Shown piece after piece: positions 5,745 through 13,691 of a stretch of 19,460 bases of DNA. This stretch comes from JABMRP01 sp964444795. GTDB taxonomy: Bacteria; Planctomycetota; Planctomycetia; Pirellulales; Thermoguttaceae. Each line of letters begins with the position of its first letter. The first letter of the stretch is position 1. The position numbers were made by a program, and so were the translations under genes. Under the pieces are notes generated by a model that saw only the letters and a list, made by a program, of their open reading frames with translations, was not told the DNA's origin and did no database searches. The stretch spans positions 1-19,460 of the forward strand of contig CAYUIQ010000173.1 of the NCBI GenBank assembly GCA_964444795.1. The letters are read 5' to 3'.

Positions 5745-8700
5745 TCACCTCGCGTCGAGTTCATACTCGACAATCAACTCCGGCGGCGAACCACTCTGGC
5801 GCGAGCGGTAATCGACGCCGTCACAACCGGTTGGGTCGATCACCAGATTGAGTTCCTTCTTGCCGACCAGTTCGATCGATAACGGGCACTCGACGATCTG
5901 CCGCTCGGTGACCCGGCCCAAACGACCAATCTCCTCCCCCGGCTTCGGGTGTGAGTTGTAGGTTGTCGCCTTTTCCGACCAGGAGGCGTCGGTCAGGCAG
6001 ACTTTTCCGGAATCGCCCGTCGGATTGCCCGCGTTGTGGATGCGAAGCGTGGCGGACAACGGTTTTCCCGGCACATCGATCTGAAACCGGAGATACGCCA
6101 GGGCATGATCGTGGTCCCCCAACTTCCGATCGCCTCCATCGATCAGAAGTATGGCGGCGGTTCCCTTGTTCAGCGTGGGATAGCGCTGATGGACGTACGT
6201 GTCTTGGACCGGGTGCAGCACCGCGCGGCCTCGCCGTCCGAGATGTTCCACAGCGACGCTCTGCTGCTGGTCGATGGTTCCGTCGGAACGTACCAGTATA
6301 ACGACGATTTCATAGTCTCCGGCCGGAGTATCCGGGCTCACGGTCACTTCGACGGGCAAGGTCGTGCGTTGTCCGCTGGGCAACACGATGGGCGCCGCCG
6401 GGGGAGTCACTTCAAAGCGTTTCGGGGCAACGATTTGCAGTGTTCCGCGGAACGGTTCTTTCCGCAGATTGGTCAGGTGCAGCGTCTGCGTTTTCTTCGG
6501 CTCCAGATTGCTCAGGAGATAACCGTCCAGCGAACAGCCGAGCGTGAGGACCCGCTGGCGAACGACTTCGACGGCCTGCAGGATCGGCATTTCATCGGCC
6601 GCCGGTTTGGCCGTCTTGGGAACCAATTCCACGACGAGCTTGTCGGTCACCTCGATTTCGTCGAACTGCTTCCAAACGGCTCGGCCGCCTCCGCCTGCCG
6701 CGGCGGCGATATCAAAATCCTCCAACACGACCTTGCCCTGGAGCTTGACGTCGAACACTCGGCGGCCCGGTTGGCCATGGTCGGGATCGGCAAATCCGAG
6801 CCGCACGCGATACATCGCCGTGCCATCGGACGCGCCCAAGAGCGGAATCTCGCACTTCGCCAGTCCCGACGCGGCCGAGGTAAACAGCCACGGGTTGTCG
6901 GTCCCGGCGGTCTTCGTGTAGGAGGAGCTTCGCGCGACGTACTTCCCCCCGGCACGAAATGCGACGCCCACGGGAAACTGCAGCACCAGCGATCCACTGG
7001 GCCGTGGGTAACCCAGCCACAGGTTTCCTTCGGTGTCGCTGCGGTCGCCCGACGCGCCGAAGTTGATCCCCAGCCGGCTAACCGGTGTCATCTCCCCCAC
7101 CGCACTGTAATAGGAAAAACCCTTCTCGGTTTCGGCCGGTTTGAAGACGACGGTACACATGGTAGGAAAGGGACACATGCAGCCGGCACTGGCCTCGGGC
7201 ATGGCCAACACACCGGCGGTGGGGATGAAATTGATCCAACACCCGGGCCGTTGGGCGCCGAAATGCCGCGTGCCGTCGTCGCGCAACAGATCGTAAACCC
7301 CCAAGTTGTAGGAACGGAAGAACAGACAATTGGGCGACCCGATGGGCAGGCCGCAGTGATGGCCCGGCCGGGCATACTGCCAGCGATCGGTCTGGCCGGT
7401 CACCGGATGCACCCGCGTGCGCGGTTCGCCCGCGTGCAGATCAAACGCCCACGGCTCGGCGTGCAGCGTGTTGCCGATAATCAACGGGCGAACGCGATAA
7501 CCGACGGGCTTCGACCAGAGAAACGAGCCGTCGTCGGTGGCCATCGCGGTTACCCGGCGTGACGCGAATTCCCCGGCGAAAAACTGCCGCCAATAGTGGC
7601 CGTCGAGATACACTCCAAACAGGGTCAACACGCCGTCGGCGGCCATGGCCGAGAGCGTGCCGCTGCCGCAATGCGTCAGATCGACGGGCACTTGCCAGGC
7701 GGGTTCTCCCGTCTTCGTGTCCAGCGCGACGACCATTCGCACGTCGGCCTTGGCCAGCGCGGCTTCGGCCGCGGTTTGCTCGTCGGGCGGCAACTGGGCG
7801 ATCCGCTTGCGCTGGGCTTCGATCGCTTGGACTCGCTGCTCGGGCGTAACGGCCGTGTCGACGAAGAAGATCCGCCCCTGACTCACGGCGATCGAGTTGT
7901 GTCCGATGCTCTTGCCTTGGTAGGTCCAAGCAAGCTTGCCGGTGGCCAATTCCACGGCAAATAACTGGTTGCTGGCGGTGCCGCTGGCCGAGGCACTGCC
8001 GAAGAGCAACCCGCCGTCGCAGGCGATATAACCCCAGCGGTGCGCGGGTGCCGAGGACACGGTCGAGTCGGCGGCTGGAGGCAGAGAATAGGTGGCCGCG
8101 GTTTCGCCCGTGGCCGGGTCGAGCCGCAGACACTTCCCACCGGCCGCGATCAGCAGTCCCTCGTCGCACAGAGCCAGATTGCTCCCGTCGTGGCTGGCAC
8201 TTACGCGGATCGCGCCGGGGATTTCCCGTTGCCAGAGAAGCAGGCCGTTGTATACGTCGTAGGCCATCACCACCTGCTCGCCTTGCACGAAAACCCGGCC
8301 GTCGGCGGCCAGCGGACCGGCCGCCCGACGGTGACGGTTGACCATCCGCGTCGGTCCCGGGTTGCCGAACCAGAGCACGCCCAACGGACATTTCACGAGC
8401 TGGTCGTCGCCACAGGCCGTGTTGGCCGCATTGGCGTAGAGGTGGGTCCAACTTCCACCGCCGGGCAACGGCCCGCGAACGATCTTCTCCCAGCAGCCGT
8501 CACCGTCCGCTTGCGTTTCCTCGGTCAACGGCAATTTGGTCAGTTCGCGTTTCAAGACGGCCCGATCCAGCGGCCCGACACCCTCTGCCCGTTGGGCCGG
8601 TTGCCCGATCATCAGCGTGCCACCGACCGGTTTGAGCATCCGCGCCACTTCGGCCGTCAGGGGAGGAAGCGAGGCGGTAATAATTGGCGTCTCCGAGACA

Positions 8701-10433
8701 ATCAAGTTGGCGAAGTAATCGGGATACGGCACCCGATCGGCCGGCCACCTGTCGACTCGAACGCGGGTGCCCAGCAGCCCGGCCGCATCGATCGCTTTGC
8801 GTGCGGCGGCCACCTTCTGGGCATCGGGTGAAACTGCGTAAATCGTCAGTTCGGTGCGTCGTGCCAATTCCAGGGCCAGTTGACCCGTCTCGCATCCCCA
8901 CACCAGGCAGTATCCGCGACGGATGCCCGTCTGCTGGATAATCGTTTCGGCCGCCTCGGCAAAAGCCGGCGCATACGGTGATCGGGCAAACGGATTCTCT
9001 TCGACGGGCACGACAATTTCACTTGCCTGCGAAGCATCTCCAGCGGTAAAAGCGTGAATCGTGCCGGAGTCGGTGCTCACCAGAAGTCGGCCATCGGCCA
9101 CGGCCAATCCCTTGGCGGCTCCCTCGACCTTGCCCGTCCAAAGAGTTTTCCCCGACGTCGCGTCGATGGCCATCACCTGATCGGTTCCCCCGGCCACCAA
9201 CACGTTGGCGGCCAGGATCAGGGCGTCGTGACAAGGGCAGGCGATTTGCCATTTTGTGGCGGCTTCGTGCTCCCGCCGCGCATCGGCCAGCTTCTTGGCC
9301 AACTCGGCGGCCTGCGCCTCGAGTGGTTCCTTTTGATCACCGGGACTTCTCAACTGCCGATCGAGCGCCACCTTCCGCGCTGTCAGGGCCTGAAGCTTCT
9401 TGCTTGCGGCGGCGAAAGCGACCCGATCCAGCGCGGCCAAATGGGTATCGGTGGCCAAATAGGCCAAATCACCGTCTACGACGAGCTTTCGCCCAGTAAA
9501 CATGGCGAAGCGATCGCGCGAGTCCTTGTCGTAAGCCACGATGTCTTCGGTGCCGGTGTAGATGTGTTGCCCGGCCAACAGAGCATACGTTCCGCCGACC
9601 GATTTGCCGAAGTAGGTGGTTTGTTTGAGCGCCCCGGTCTTCCGATCAAACGAAGCGGGTGAAACGCGGCCCATGGGCGCGTACAGGGTCGTCGGGGAAG
9701 CTAACAGATAGCCCTGGGGGGAAATGCGGCTCTGCGGGGCCTCGCCGCAGGTGTCGTTTCGCCAGAGTTCCTTGCCGCTGGCGGCGTCCAGCGCGAAGAG
9801 AAACACGCCCTCGGCCGGGAAGATGCCCGTGCCGAAGTAGGCCACTCCGTCATCGACCAAGACGCCGGTTCGCGACGGCCAAAGCGAGATCAATTTGCCG
9901 TGCCCCAAGACCTGCTGATCGGCGGGAGCGGCCCGATAACGCCACACTTCCTCACCGTTATCGCACTTCAGGCAATAGACCAGTCCATCATCGCTACCGA
10001 GGAAAACCCGGCCTTCGGCCACACTGGGGGCCAAACGCACCGGCCCGCCGGTTATCTTGGTCCAGCGAATCTGGCCCGTGGCCGCATCCAGGCAAACCAC
10101 CTTGCCGTCGGCCGAAGAGCCGAAGAAGACTCGCCCGCCGGCCGCCACCGGGTGAAAGACATCGTCGAAATGGACCCGTCGCAACTCTTGGTAACCTTCC
10201 ACCACCTCGGGTTTCGGGTCGGCCCATGCGGGTTGCGGGGCGTCCGGTGTACGAAACACCCACGACGGGCCCAACGGCATGGCGAGCTGCTCCGACGTGA
10301 TCCCGCTTCGCGCGGCGTCGTGCCGGTAGGTGGGCCAGTCTTCGCCGCGGCCGGCTCGCAAACCGACCATCGCCCAAATCGCCAGAGGAATCAACACAAA
10401 ACTCCATCGTGCTTCGCGCGGCAGAGGGACCAT
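5745..10433 (-). CDS. exported PQQ beta-propeller protein with embedded methyltransferase-like, malectin-like and DNRLRE domains
   Basis: The protein has 1562 aa. An N-terminal signal (RWSFVLIPLAIWAMVGLRAG) precedes DWPTYRHDAARSG, the usual opening of planctomycete PQQ-repeat proteins. PQQ-like blades span about 40-340 (VVCLDAATGQIRW, LFALDAASGKELW). A charged coiled coil at about 340-396 is followed by one more blade (VMAIDATSGKTLW). Residues about 487-610 look like a class I SAM methyltransferase, with CLVWGCETGQLALELARR as motif I and IYAVSPDAQKVAAARK as the next strand and helix. Blades resume at about 670-1060. After a Cys-containing stretch (GCMCPFPTMC) come a malectin/NPCBM-like segment (1170-1295), an Ig-like segment (1310-1400) and a C-terminal DNRLRE domain (about 1403-1560) starting HPVQDTYVHQRYPTLNKGT. 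The start at 10433 is fixed by its ribosome site. The function is unknown; an envelope scaffold or carbohydrate-binding role is inference. Confidence 0.92.
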   Translation of the reverse strand: MVPLPREARWSFVLIPLAIWAMVGLRAGRGEDWPTYRHDAARSGITSEQLAMPLGPSWVFRTPDAPQPAWADPKPEVVEGYQELRRVHFDDVFHPVAAGGRVFFGSSADGKVVCLDAATGQIRWTKITGGPVRLAPSVAEGRVFLGSDDGLVYCLKCDNGEEVWRYRAAPADQQVLGHGKLISLWPSRTGVLVDDGVAYFGTGIFPAEGVFLFALDAASGKELWRNDTCGEAPQSRISPQGYLLASPTTLYAPMGRVSPASFDRKTGALKQTTYFGKSVGGTYALLAGQHIYTGTEDIVAYDKDSRDRFAMFTGRKLVVDGDLAYLATDTHLAALDRVAFAAASKKLQALTARKVALDRQLRSPGDQKEPLEAQAAELAKKLADARREHEAATKWQIACPCHDALILAANVLVAGGTDQVMAIDATSGKTLWTGKVEGAAKGLAVADGRLLVSTDSGTIHAFTAGDASQASEIVVPVEENPFARSPYAPAFAEAAETIIQQTGIRRGYCLVWGCETGQLALELARRTELTIYAVSPDAQKVAAARKAIDAAGLLGTRVRVDRWPADRVPYPDYFANLIVSETPIITASLPPLTAEVARMLKPVGGTLMIGQPAQRAEGVGPLDRAVLKRELTKLPLTEETQADGDGCWEKIVRGPLPGGGSWTHLYANAANTACGDDQLVKCPLGVLWFGNPGPTRMVNRHRRAAGPLAADGRVFVQGEQVVMAYDVYNGLLLWQREIPGAIRVSASHDGSNLALCDEGLLIAAGGKCLRLDPATGETAATYSLPPAADSTVSSAPAHRWGYIACDGGLLFGSASASGTASNQLFAVELATGKLAWTYQGKSIGHNSIAVSQGRIFFVDTAVTPEQRVQAIEAQRKRIAQLPPDEQTAAEAALAKADVRMVVALDTKTGEPAWQVPVDLTHCGSGTLSAMAADGVLTLFGVYLDGHYWRQFFAGEFASRRVTAMATDDGSFLWSKPVGYRVRPLIIGNTLHAEPWAFDLHAGEPRTRVHPVTGQTDRWQYARPGHHCGLPIGSPNCLFFRSYNLGVYDLLRDDGTRHFGAQRPGCWINFIPTAGVLAMPEASAGCMCPFPTMCTVVFKPAETEKGFSYYSAVGEMTPVSRLGINFGASGDRSDTEGNLWLGYPRPSGSLVLQFPVGVAFRAGGKYVARSSSYTKTAGTDNPWLFTSAASGLAKCEIPLLGASDGTAMYRVRLGFADPDHGQPGRRVFDVKLQGKVVLEDFDIAAAAGGGGRAVWKQFDEIEVTDKLVVELVPKTAKPAADEMPILQAVEVVRQRVLTLGCSLDGYLLSNLEPKKTQTLHLTNLRKEPFRGTLQIVAPKRFEVTPPAAPIVLPSGQRTTLPVEVTVSPDTPAGDYEIVVILVRSDGTIDQQQSVAVEHLGRRGRAVLHPVQDTYVHQRYPTLNKGTAAILLIDGGDRKLGDHDHALAYLRFQIDVPGKPLSATLRIHNAGNPTGDSGKVCLTDASWSEKATTYNSHPKPGEEIGRLGRVTERQIVECPLSIELVGKKELNLVIDPTGCDGVDYRSRQSGSPPELIVEYELDAR

Positions 10434-10440
10434 CCGAACA

Positions 10441-10449
10441 TCCTCCCTT
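10441..10449 (-). promoter_or_regulatory. ribosome binding site deciding the PQQ-protein start
   Basis: Read on the minus strand, AAGGGAGGA lies 7 bases before the ATG at 10433. The frame extends nine codons further upstream to a TTG, but this site and the signal peptide argue for the ATG. Confidence 0.8.
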
Positions 10450-10455
10450 GTTGGT

Positions 10456-10486
10456 GTCAAGAAGCGGTTACGGTCAAGAAACGGTT
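10456..10486. repeat. 17-bp-period direct repeat upstream of the PQQ gene
   Basis: GTCAAGAAGCGGTT (10456-10469) and GTCAAGAAACGGTT (10473-10486) are direct repeats with 13 of 14 bases identical and a 3-base spacer. They fill most of the 63-base gap between the YdcF-like gene and the PQQ gene, just upstream of the PQQ ribosome site. Read on the minus strand, each copy ends in TTCTTGAC, which contains a -35-like TTGAC. A two-site operator or a duplicated promoter element is possible. Confidence 0.6.
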
Positions 10487-10496
10487 CTTCGACGGA

Positions 10497-11273
10497 TCAG
10501 ATACAATCGTGCCACCAGTACCAGAGCAGCCCCAACCATTCGTGAAAGGCCGCGTCAACGCAATCCGCGGCATCGGCGCTGGGCAGAAATGCTCCCACCG
10601 ACCACTGCATTCGCGACGCCCGATATTGGCACGGCACGGCCACCACGGCAACCCCCTGCGCCTCGAAACAGGCCACCGATCGAGTCATGTGCAACGCATC
10701 GGTGACCAGGGCAATTCGCGTGATCTCCCGCCCCTGAAGCAGCCGGCACGCGTAGAGGGCGTTCTCATACGTCGTGGTCGATTCGTTTTCGACGATCAGA
10801 TCCTCCGGGTCCACTCCGGCGGTGAGCATGAACTCGCGCATCGCGTCGGCCAGCATCGGTCCCGGCCGCTCAACCTCGACCTTGCCGCCACAGAGCACGA
10901 GGGGGCAATCGCCCTCCATCTGACGGTACAAAAGAGCCCCGCGCGAGCAGCGATACATGGTGTCGGGCGAGACCTCAATGTATCGGCCCTGAGCGTCGTG
11001 AACCTCCAGTCCGCCACTGAGCACGACGATCGCGTCGAACTCGTCTCTCTCCGGCGGCCGTGCGTCGACGGGGTAACGCCACTCAAGGGTTCTGATCGCC
11101 AGATGCCCCACAATGGGGGCGCAGATCAACCACAGAATCGCTGTCGGCACAATGACCCACCATAGACGCCCCGGAGCCTCTCGTCGCCGCAGCCAGAGTC
11201 TGGCCATGCCGATAACCAACAGGATCATGACCAACGGAAGCGGTCGGATCAGTTCGGCAAGAAAATGGTACAT
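10497..11273 (-). CDS. YdcF/ElyC-like DUF218 membrane protein
   Basis: The protein has 258 aa. Two N-terminal membrane helices (about 10-28 and 36-56) precede a DUF218 domain with the family landmarks DAIVVLSGG (80-88), CPLVLCGGK (123-131), ENESTTTYENA (162-172) and LVTDALHMTRSVACF (189-203). E. coli members of this family (SanA, ElyC, YdcF) act in the envelope, and ElyC is linked to peptidoglycan and lipid-carrier metabolism. The exact reaction is not established. The frame is open a further 140 codons upstream, but that part has no membrane or domain character, and the ATG at 11273 begins right before the first helix. The ribosome site is weak. The PQQ gene lies 63 bases downstream on the same strand and may be co-transcribed. 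Confidence 0.9.
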   Translation of the reverse strand: MYHFLAELIRPLPLVMILLVIGMARLWLRRREAPGRLWWVIVPTAILWLICAPIVGHLAIRTLEWRYPVDARPPERDEFDAIVVLSGGLEVHDAQGRYIEVSPDTMYRCSRGALLYRQMEGDCPLVLCGGKVEVERPGPMLADAMREFMLTAGVDPEDLIVENESTTTYENALYACRLLQGREITRIALVTDALHMTRSVACFEAQGVAVVAVPCQYRASRMQWSVGAFLPSADAADCVDAAFHEWLGLLWYWWHDCI

Positions 11274-11311
11274 CGCTTCGCTCGCGGGAAGTCCGGATCG
11301 GTGAGGTTGTC

Positions 11312-11500
11312 CGAGGCGGGAGCCTGTGGAGATTTTCACGGGCAACGCCCATGCCAGACTAATGTCCTGCCTCGCAAAGTGCAATGCGCGCGGCCGTTCC
11401 GCGGCACACACCGCACGACGTGCTTCGCACGGGGGTGCCCATCTGCACCGCATGGGGGGCGGTGGGAATGAGTGATACTTTTGACTGCCCAAAGTGTCAC
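11312..11500. other. stem-loop-rich intergenic region, possible structured RNA or repeat element
   Basis: Several stems are stacked here. CGAGGCGGGA (11312-11321) pairs with TCCTGCCTCG (11365-11374) at 9 of 10 positions plus a wobble, and encloses GGGCAACGCCC. CGTGC-TTC-GCACG lies at 11419-11431 and GGTGC-(6 nt)-GCACC at 11434-11449. The best is GTGATACTTT-(9 nt)-AAAGTGTCAC at 11472-11500, ten pairs including one G-U. The whole 434-base interval between the divergent DUF218 and peroxiredoxin genes has no convincing protein-coding frame. Strand and function are unknown. Confidence 0.4.
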
Positions 11501-11575
11501 CTTCGCAACGGCACATCGGGGACGCTCGAAACCGCGTACCAGTGGCCGGGCCGGGTAGCCGGCCAGCGGGCGCGA

Positions 11576-11606
11576 TTGACAATTCGTCGGCGGCGGGAAA
11601 AATACC
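11576..11606 (+). promoter_or_regulatory. candidate promoter for the peroxiredoxin gene
   Basis: A perfect -35 hexamer, TTGACA (11576-11581), is followed by A/T-rich AAAAATACC. The best -10 is AATACC (11601-11606) at a 19-base spacing, matching only three of six positions. The leader to the ATG at 11708 would be about 95 bases. The -35 is convincing and the -10 is not. Confidence 0.35.
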
Positions 11607-11693
11607 CTGCCCGTTTATCCATGGAAAACACATCCGCGCCCGTGCCACGTCGGCCGGCGCGATCCCTCGGACGTGACACGCACGATTCCACAC

Positions 11694-11699
11694 AAGGAG
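11694..11699 (+). promoter_or_regulatory. ribosome binding site deciding the peroxiredoxin start
   Basis: AAGGAG lies 8 bases before the ATG at 11708. The frame is open upstream to 11384, but the peroxiredoxin fold starts at MSVLVGKPAPEF. Confidence 0.85.
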
Positions 11700-11707
11700 C
11701 TACCGTA

Positions 11708-12298
11708 ATGAGTGTATTGGTTGGCAAGCCCGCCCCCGAGTTCAGCGCGCAGGCCGTCTTGCCGGACGGCTCTTTCGCGCAAGTTTCCCTTGCCGATTAC
11801 CAGGGGCAATACGTGGTGCTGTTCTTCTATCCGCTCGATTTCACCTTCGTTTGCCCGACGGAAATTATCGCCTTCTCTGAAGCGACGGCCCAGTTCGAGC
11901 AGGCGGGCGTCCAGTTGCTCGGCTGTTCGGTCGATAGCCACTTTACCCATCTGGCTTGGCGCAATACGCCGCGAGGCGAGGGCGGGCTGGGCGACATCGC
12001 CTATCCCTTGGTGGCCGACCTGGACAAGAAGATTGCCGAAGCCTACGACGTTCTCCTCGACGCTGGAATTGCCCTGCGAGGGTTGTTCCTCATCGACAAG
12101 CAGGGAATCGTTCGCCATCAAGTGGTCAACGATCTGCCGCTGGGGCGCAACGTGGGCGAAGCCCTGCGGATGGTCCAGGCACTGCAATTCCACGAGGAAC
12201 ACGGCGAGGTCTGCCCGGCCAACTGGCAAGAGGGCGGCGAGACGATGAAGCCCGACCCCCAAGGGAGCAAGGAGTATTTCAGTAAGGCGTTTGCGTAG
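11708..12298 (+). CDS. typical 2-Cys peroxiredoxin (AhpC/Prx1 family)
   Basis: The protein has 196 aa, full length. The peroxidatic site PLDFTFVCPTE places C49 in the P-x-x-x-T-x-x-C motif, with the conserved Arg at R124 (ALRGLFLID). The resolving cysteine is C169 in GEVCPANW. The protein reduces hydrogen peroxide and organic peroxides in the cytoplasm and forms an intersubunit disulfide; the reductant would be thioredoxin or AhpF, neither encoded here. It carries a GGLG motif (92-95) and a C-terminal YF (190-191), the pair known to make Prx1-type enzymes prone to over-oxidation. It is transcribed alone, with a ribosome site before it and a terminator after it. Confidence 0.96.
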   Translation: MSVLVGKPAPEFSAQAVLPDGSFAQVSLADYQGQYVVLFFYPLDFTFVCPTEIIAFSEATAQFEQAGVQLLGCSVDSHFTHLAWRNTPRGEGGLGDIAYPLVADLDKKIAEAYDVLLDAGIALRGLFLIDKQGIVRHQVVNDLPLGRNVGEALRMVQALQFHEEHGEVCPANWQEGGETMKPDPQGSKEYFSKAFA

Positions 12299-12334
12299 CA
12301 CTTGCTTCGAAACACGCGCTTCGCAATTGCGTCG

Positions 12335-12370
12335 ATCGGGCGGCAGCCACACTGCCGCCCGATTGCTTTG
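12335..12370 (+). terminator. Rho-independent-type terminator after peroxiredoxin
   Basis: A perfect 12-bp stem, ATCGGGCGGCAG (12335-12346) and CTGCCGCCCGAT (12352-12363), has a 5-base loop and is followed by TGCTTTG. The stem is strong and the T tract short. It lies 37 bases after the peroxiredoxin stop. Confidence 0.75.
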
Positions 12371-12460
12371 GTTCTTCCGGTGTTTGCGGGAAACAGGACC
12401 GGTTTGGGGTGCCATGGGCGGACAAGCGGCCCACGGCACCCTCGCCGGAATCCCCGGGGC

Positions 12461-12490
12461 TTGACACGCGGTACCTTCGGCGGCCATATT
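12461..12490 (+). promoter_or_regulatory. candidate sigma-70 promoter of the UroD-family gene
   Basis: A perfect TTGACA (12461-12466), an 18-base spacer, and CATATT (12485-12490, four of six matches). The predicted transcript would start about 30-35 bases before the ATG at 12530, leaving room for the GGAGG ribosome site at 12519-12523. Confidence 0.55.
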
Positions 12491-12529
12491 ACGGTCAGCT
12501 TGTTTCCATGTCGCTCCCGGAGGCCCCCG

Positions 12530-13651
12530 ATGACGCCCAAACAGCGGATGATGCTTGCCCTTTCTCGCCAGAAGCCGGATCGTCTGCCGGTTTCGATCCA
12601 CCAGTGGCAGCAATACCACCTCGACACGTACATGGGCGGCGTCGGCGATTTGGAGGCCTTTGCCGCCGTGGGCATGGACGCGGCGGTGCAATACTTCGAG
12701 GCCATGGGGCAGTTCTGGATCCCCAACGCCGAGAAATACGTCCTCCAATCACCCCAATGGCAGGACGAGATCACGGTACTGGACCCCAACCCGCAAAACA
12801 AGCTCGTCCGCCATCGCATCACCACGCCCGAGGGCGAGCTTACCTATCACACCGGCGCCAATCCGACGACCACCTGGATCACCGAGTACCTGATCAAACG
12901 GCCCGAGGATCTCGATCTGATCGAGAAGTACATGCCCGTGGCAACGTTGGATCTGGAGGCCGTCGCGCGGCAATACGATCGGGTGGGCGACGCCGGCATT
13001 CTGCGCGGGTTCGTCTGGGGCGATCAGGCCGGATGCTGGCAACATGGCTGTTGCCTGATGGACGTGCAGGACCTGATCGTCGAAACATTCGACCATCCCG
13101 ACTGGGTCCACCGTCTGATGGAAGTGCTGCTGCAGAAGAAGCTGCGTTTCATCGAGGAGTCGCTTCGCGGGGCGAAATTCGACCTGATCGAGACCGGCGG
13201 CGGCGCCTCCAGCGATACGGTCATCTCGCCCAAGCTGCACCGCGAGTTCTGCTTGCCCTACGATCGGCGGATGCACCGGGCCGTGCATGACGCCGGGCTG
13301 CCGACGACCTATCACACGTGCGGCGGGATGATGAATATCCTCGACCAGATCGTCGAAAACGAGACCGACGCCTCGGAAACGCTCACCCCGCCCGGCTGCG
13401 GCGGCAATATCACCGAACCGGCCGAAGTCCGCGACGCGTTTGCCGGCCGCGTGGCCATGATCGGCGGTATGGACCAGTTCAACATCCTCACCTCGGGTAC
13501 GCCGGAGCAAATTCGCGCCGAGGTGCGCCGCCTGTTCGAGGGTTTCGGCCGCGACGGCGGATACATCCTCTCGGCCTCCGACCATTTCTTCGACGCCCCG
13601 GTCGAGAACCTCGAAGTCTTTGCCGCGGCGGCAAAGGAATGTGTATATTAG
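12530..13651 (+). CDS. uroporphyrinogen decarboxylase family (MtaA/CmuA-like) protein
   Basis: The protein has 373 aa with a TIM-barrel UroD-family pattern: MTPKQRMMLALSRQKPDRLP at the N-terminus, GADN-like turns replaced by FDLIETGGGASSDTVISP (about 217-234), then YHTCGGMMNILDQI and IGGMDQFNIL. The H262-x-C264 pair followed by C290 resembles the zinc site (HxC-Xn-C) of corrinoid methyltransferases such as MtaA rather than true HemE, which lacks it. A methyl-transfer role from or to a corrinoid protein is therefore likelier than heme synthesis. No corrinoid protein or activator is encoded nearby, so the substrate is unknown. The start at 12530 has GGAGG six bases upstream; the open frame continues upstream but crosses the promoter. 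Confidence 0.87.
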   Translation: MTPKQRMMLALSRQKPDRLPVSIHQWQQYHLDTYMGGVGDLEAFAAVGMDAAVQYFEAMGQFWIPNAEKYVLQSPQWQDEITVLDPNPQNKLVRHRITTPEGELTYHTGANPTTTWITEYLIKRPEDLDLIEKYMPVATLDLEAVARQYDRVGDAGILRGFVWGDQAGCWQHGCCLMDVQDLIVETFDHPDWVHRLMEVLLQKKLRFIEESLRGAKFDLIETGGGASSDTVISPKLHREFCLPYDRRMHRAVHDAGLPTTYHTCGGMMNILDQIVENETDASETLTPPGCGGNITEPAEVRDAFAGRVAMIGGMDQFNILTSGTPEQIRAEVRRLFEGFGRDGGYILSASDHFFDAPVENLEVFAAAAKECVY

Positions 13652-13672
13652 GGACTGGGGACTAGGGACTAG
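13651..13672. repeat. 22-bp short dispersed repeat, copy 1
   Basis: The unit is GGGACTGGGGACTA followed by GGGACTAG. It begins in the stop codon of the UroD gene. It is internally built of GGGACT-type heptads and octads. It matches the copy at 17876-17897 at 20 of 22 positions, in the same orientation. Confidence 0.75.
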
Positions 13673-13691
13673 CGATTCGAGATGAGCTTCC

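Noticed and set aside
6036..7562. A 508-codon plus-strand frame opposite the PQQ gene.
   Set aside because: It lies wholly antisense to a gene with clear domains. Its translation has no domain or signal character and is typical of the stop-poor antisense frames in GC-rich coding DNA.
9900..11165. A 421-codon plus-strand frame opposite the PQQ and YdcF-like genes.
   Set aside because: It spans two real minus-strand genes and their gap, and its translation shows no recognisable motif.
11274..11693. An N-terminal extension of the YdcF-like protein by 140 codons.
   Set aside because: The extension is non-hydrophobic, full of Arg/Pro/Cys and runs through the stem-loop region. The family starts with membrane helices, as from 11273.
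11468..11707. A small frame starting MSDTFDCPKCH that looked like a zinc-ribbon protein.
   Set aside because: Only the first CxxC is present, the rest is Arg/Pro-rich, and the frame runs straight into the peroxiredoxin. The start lies in a stem-loop, so it looks like chance.
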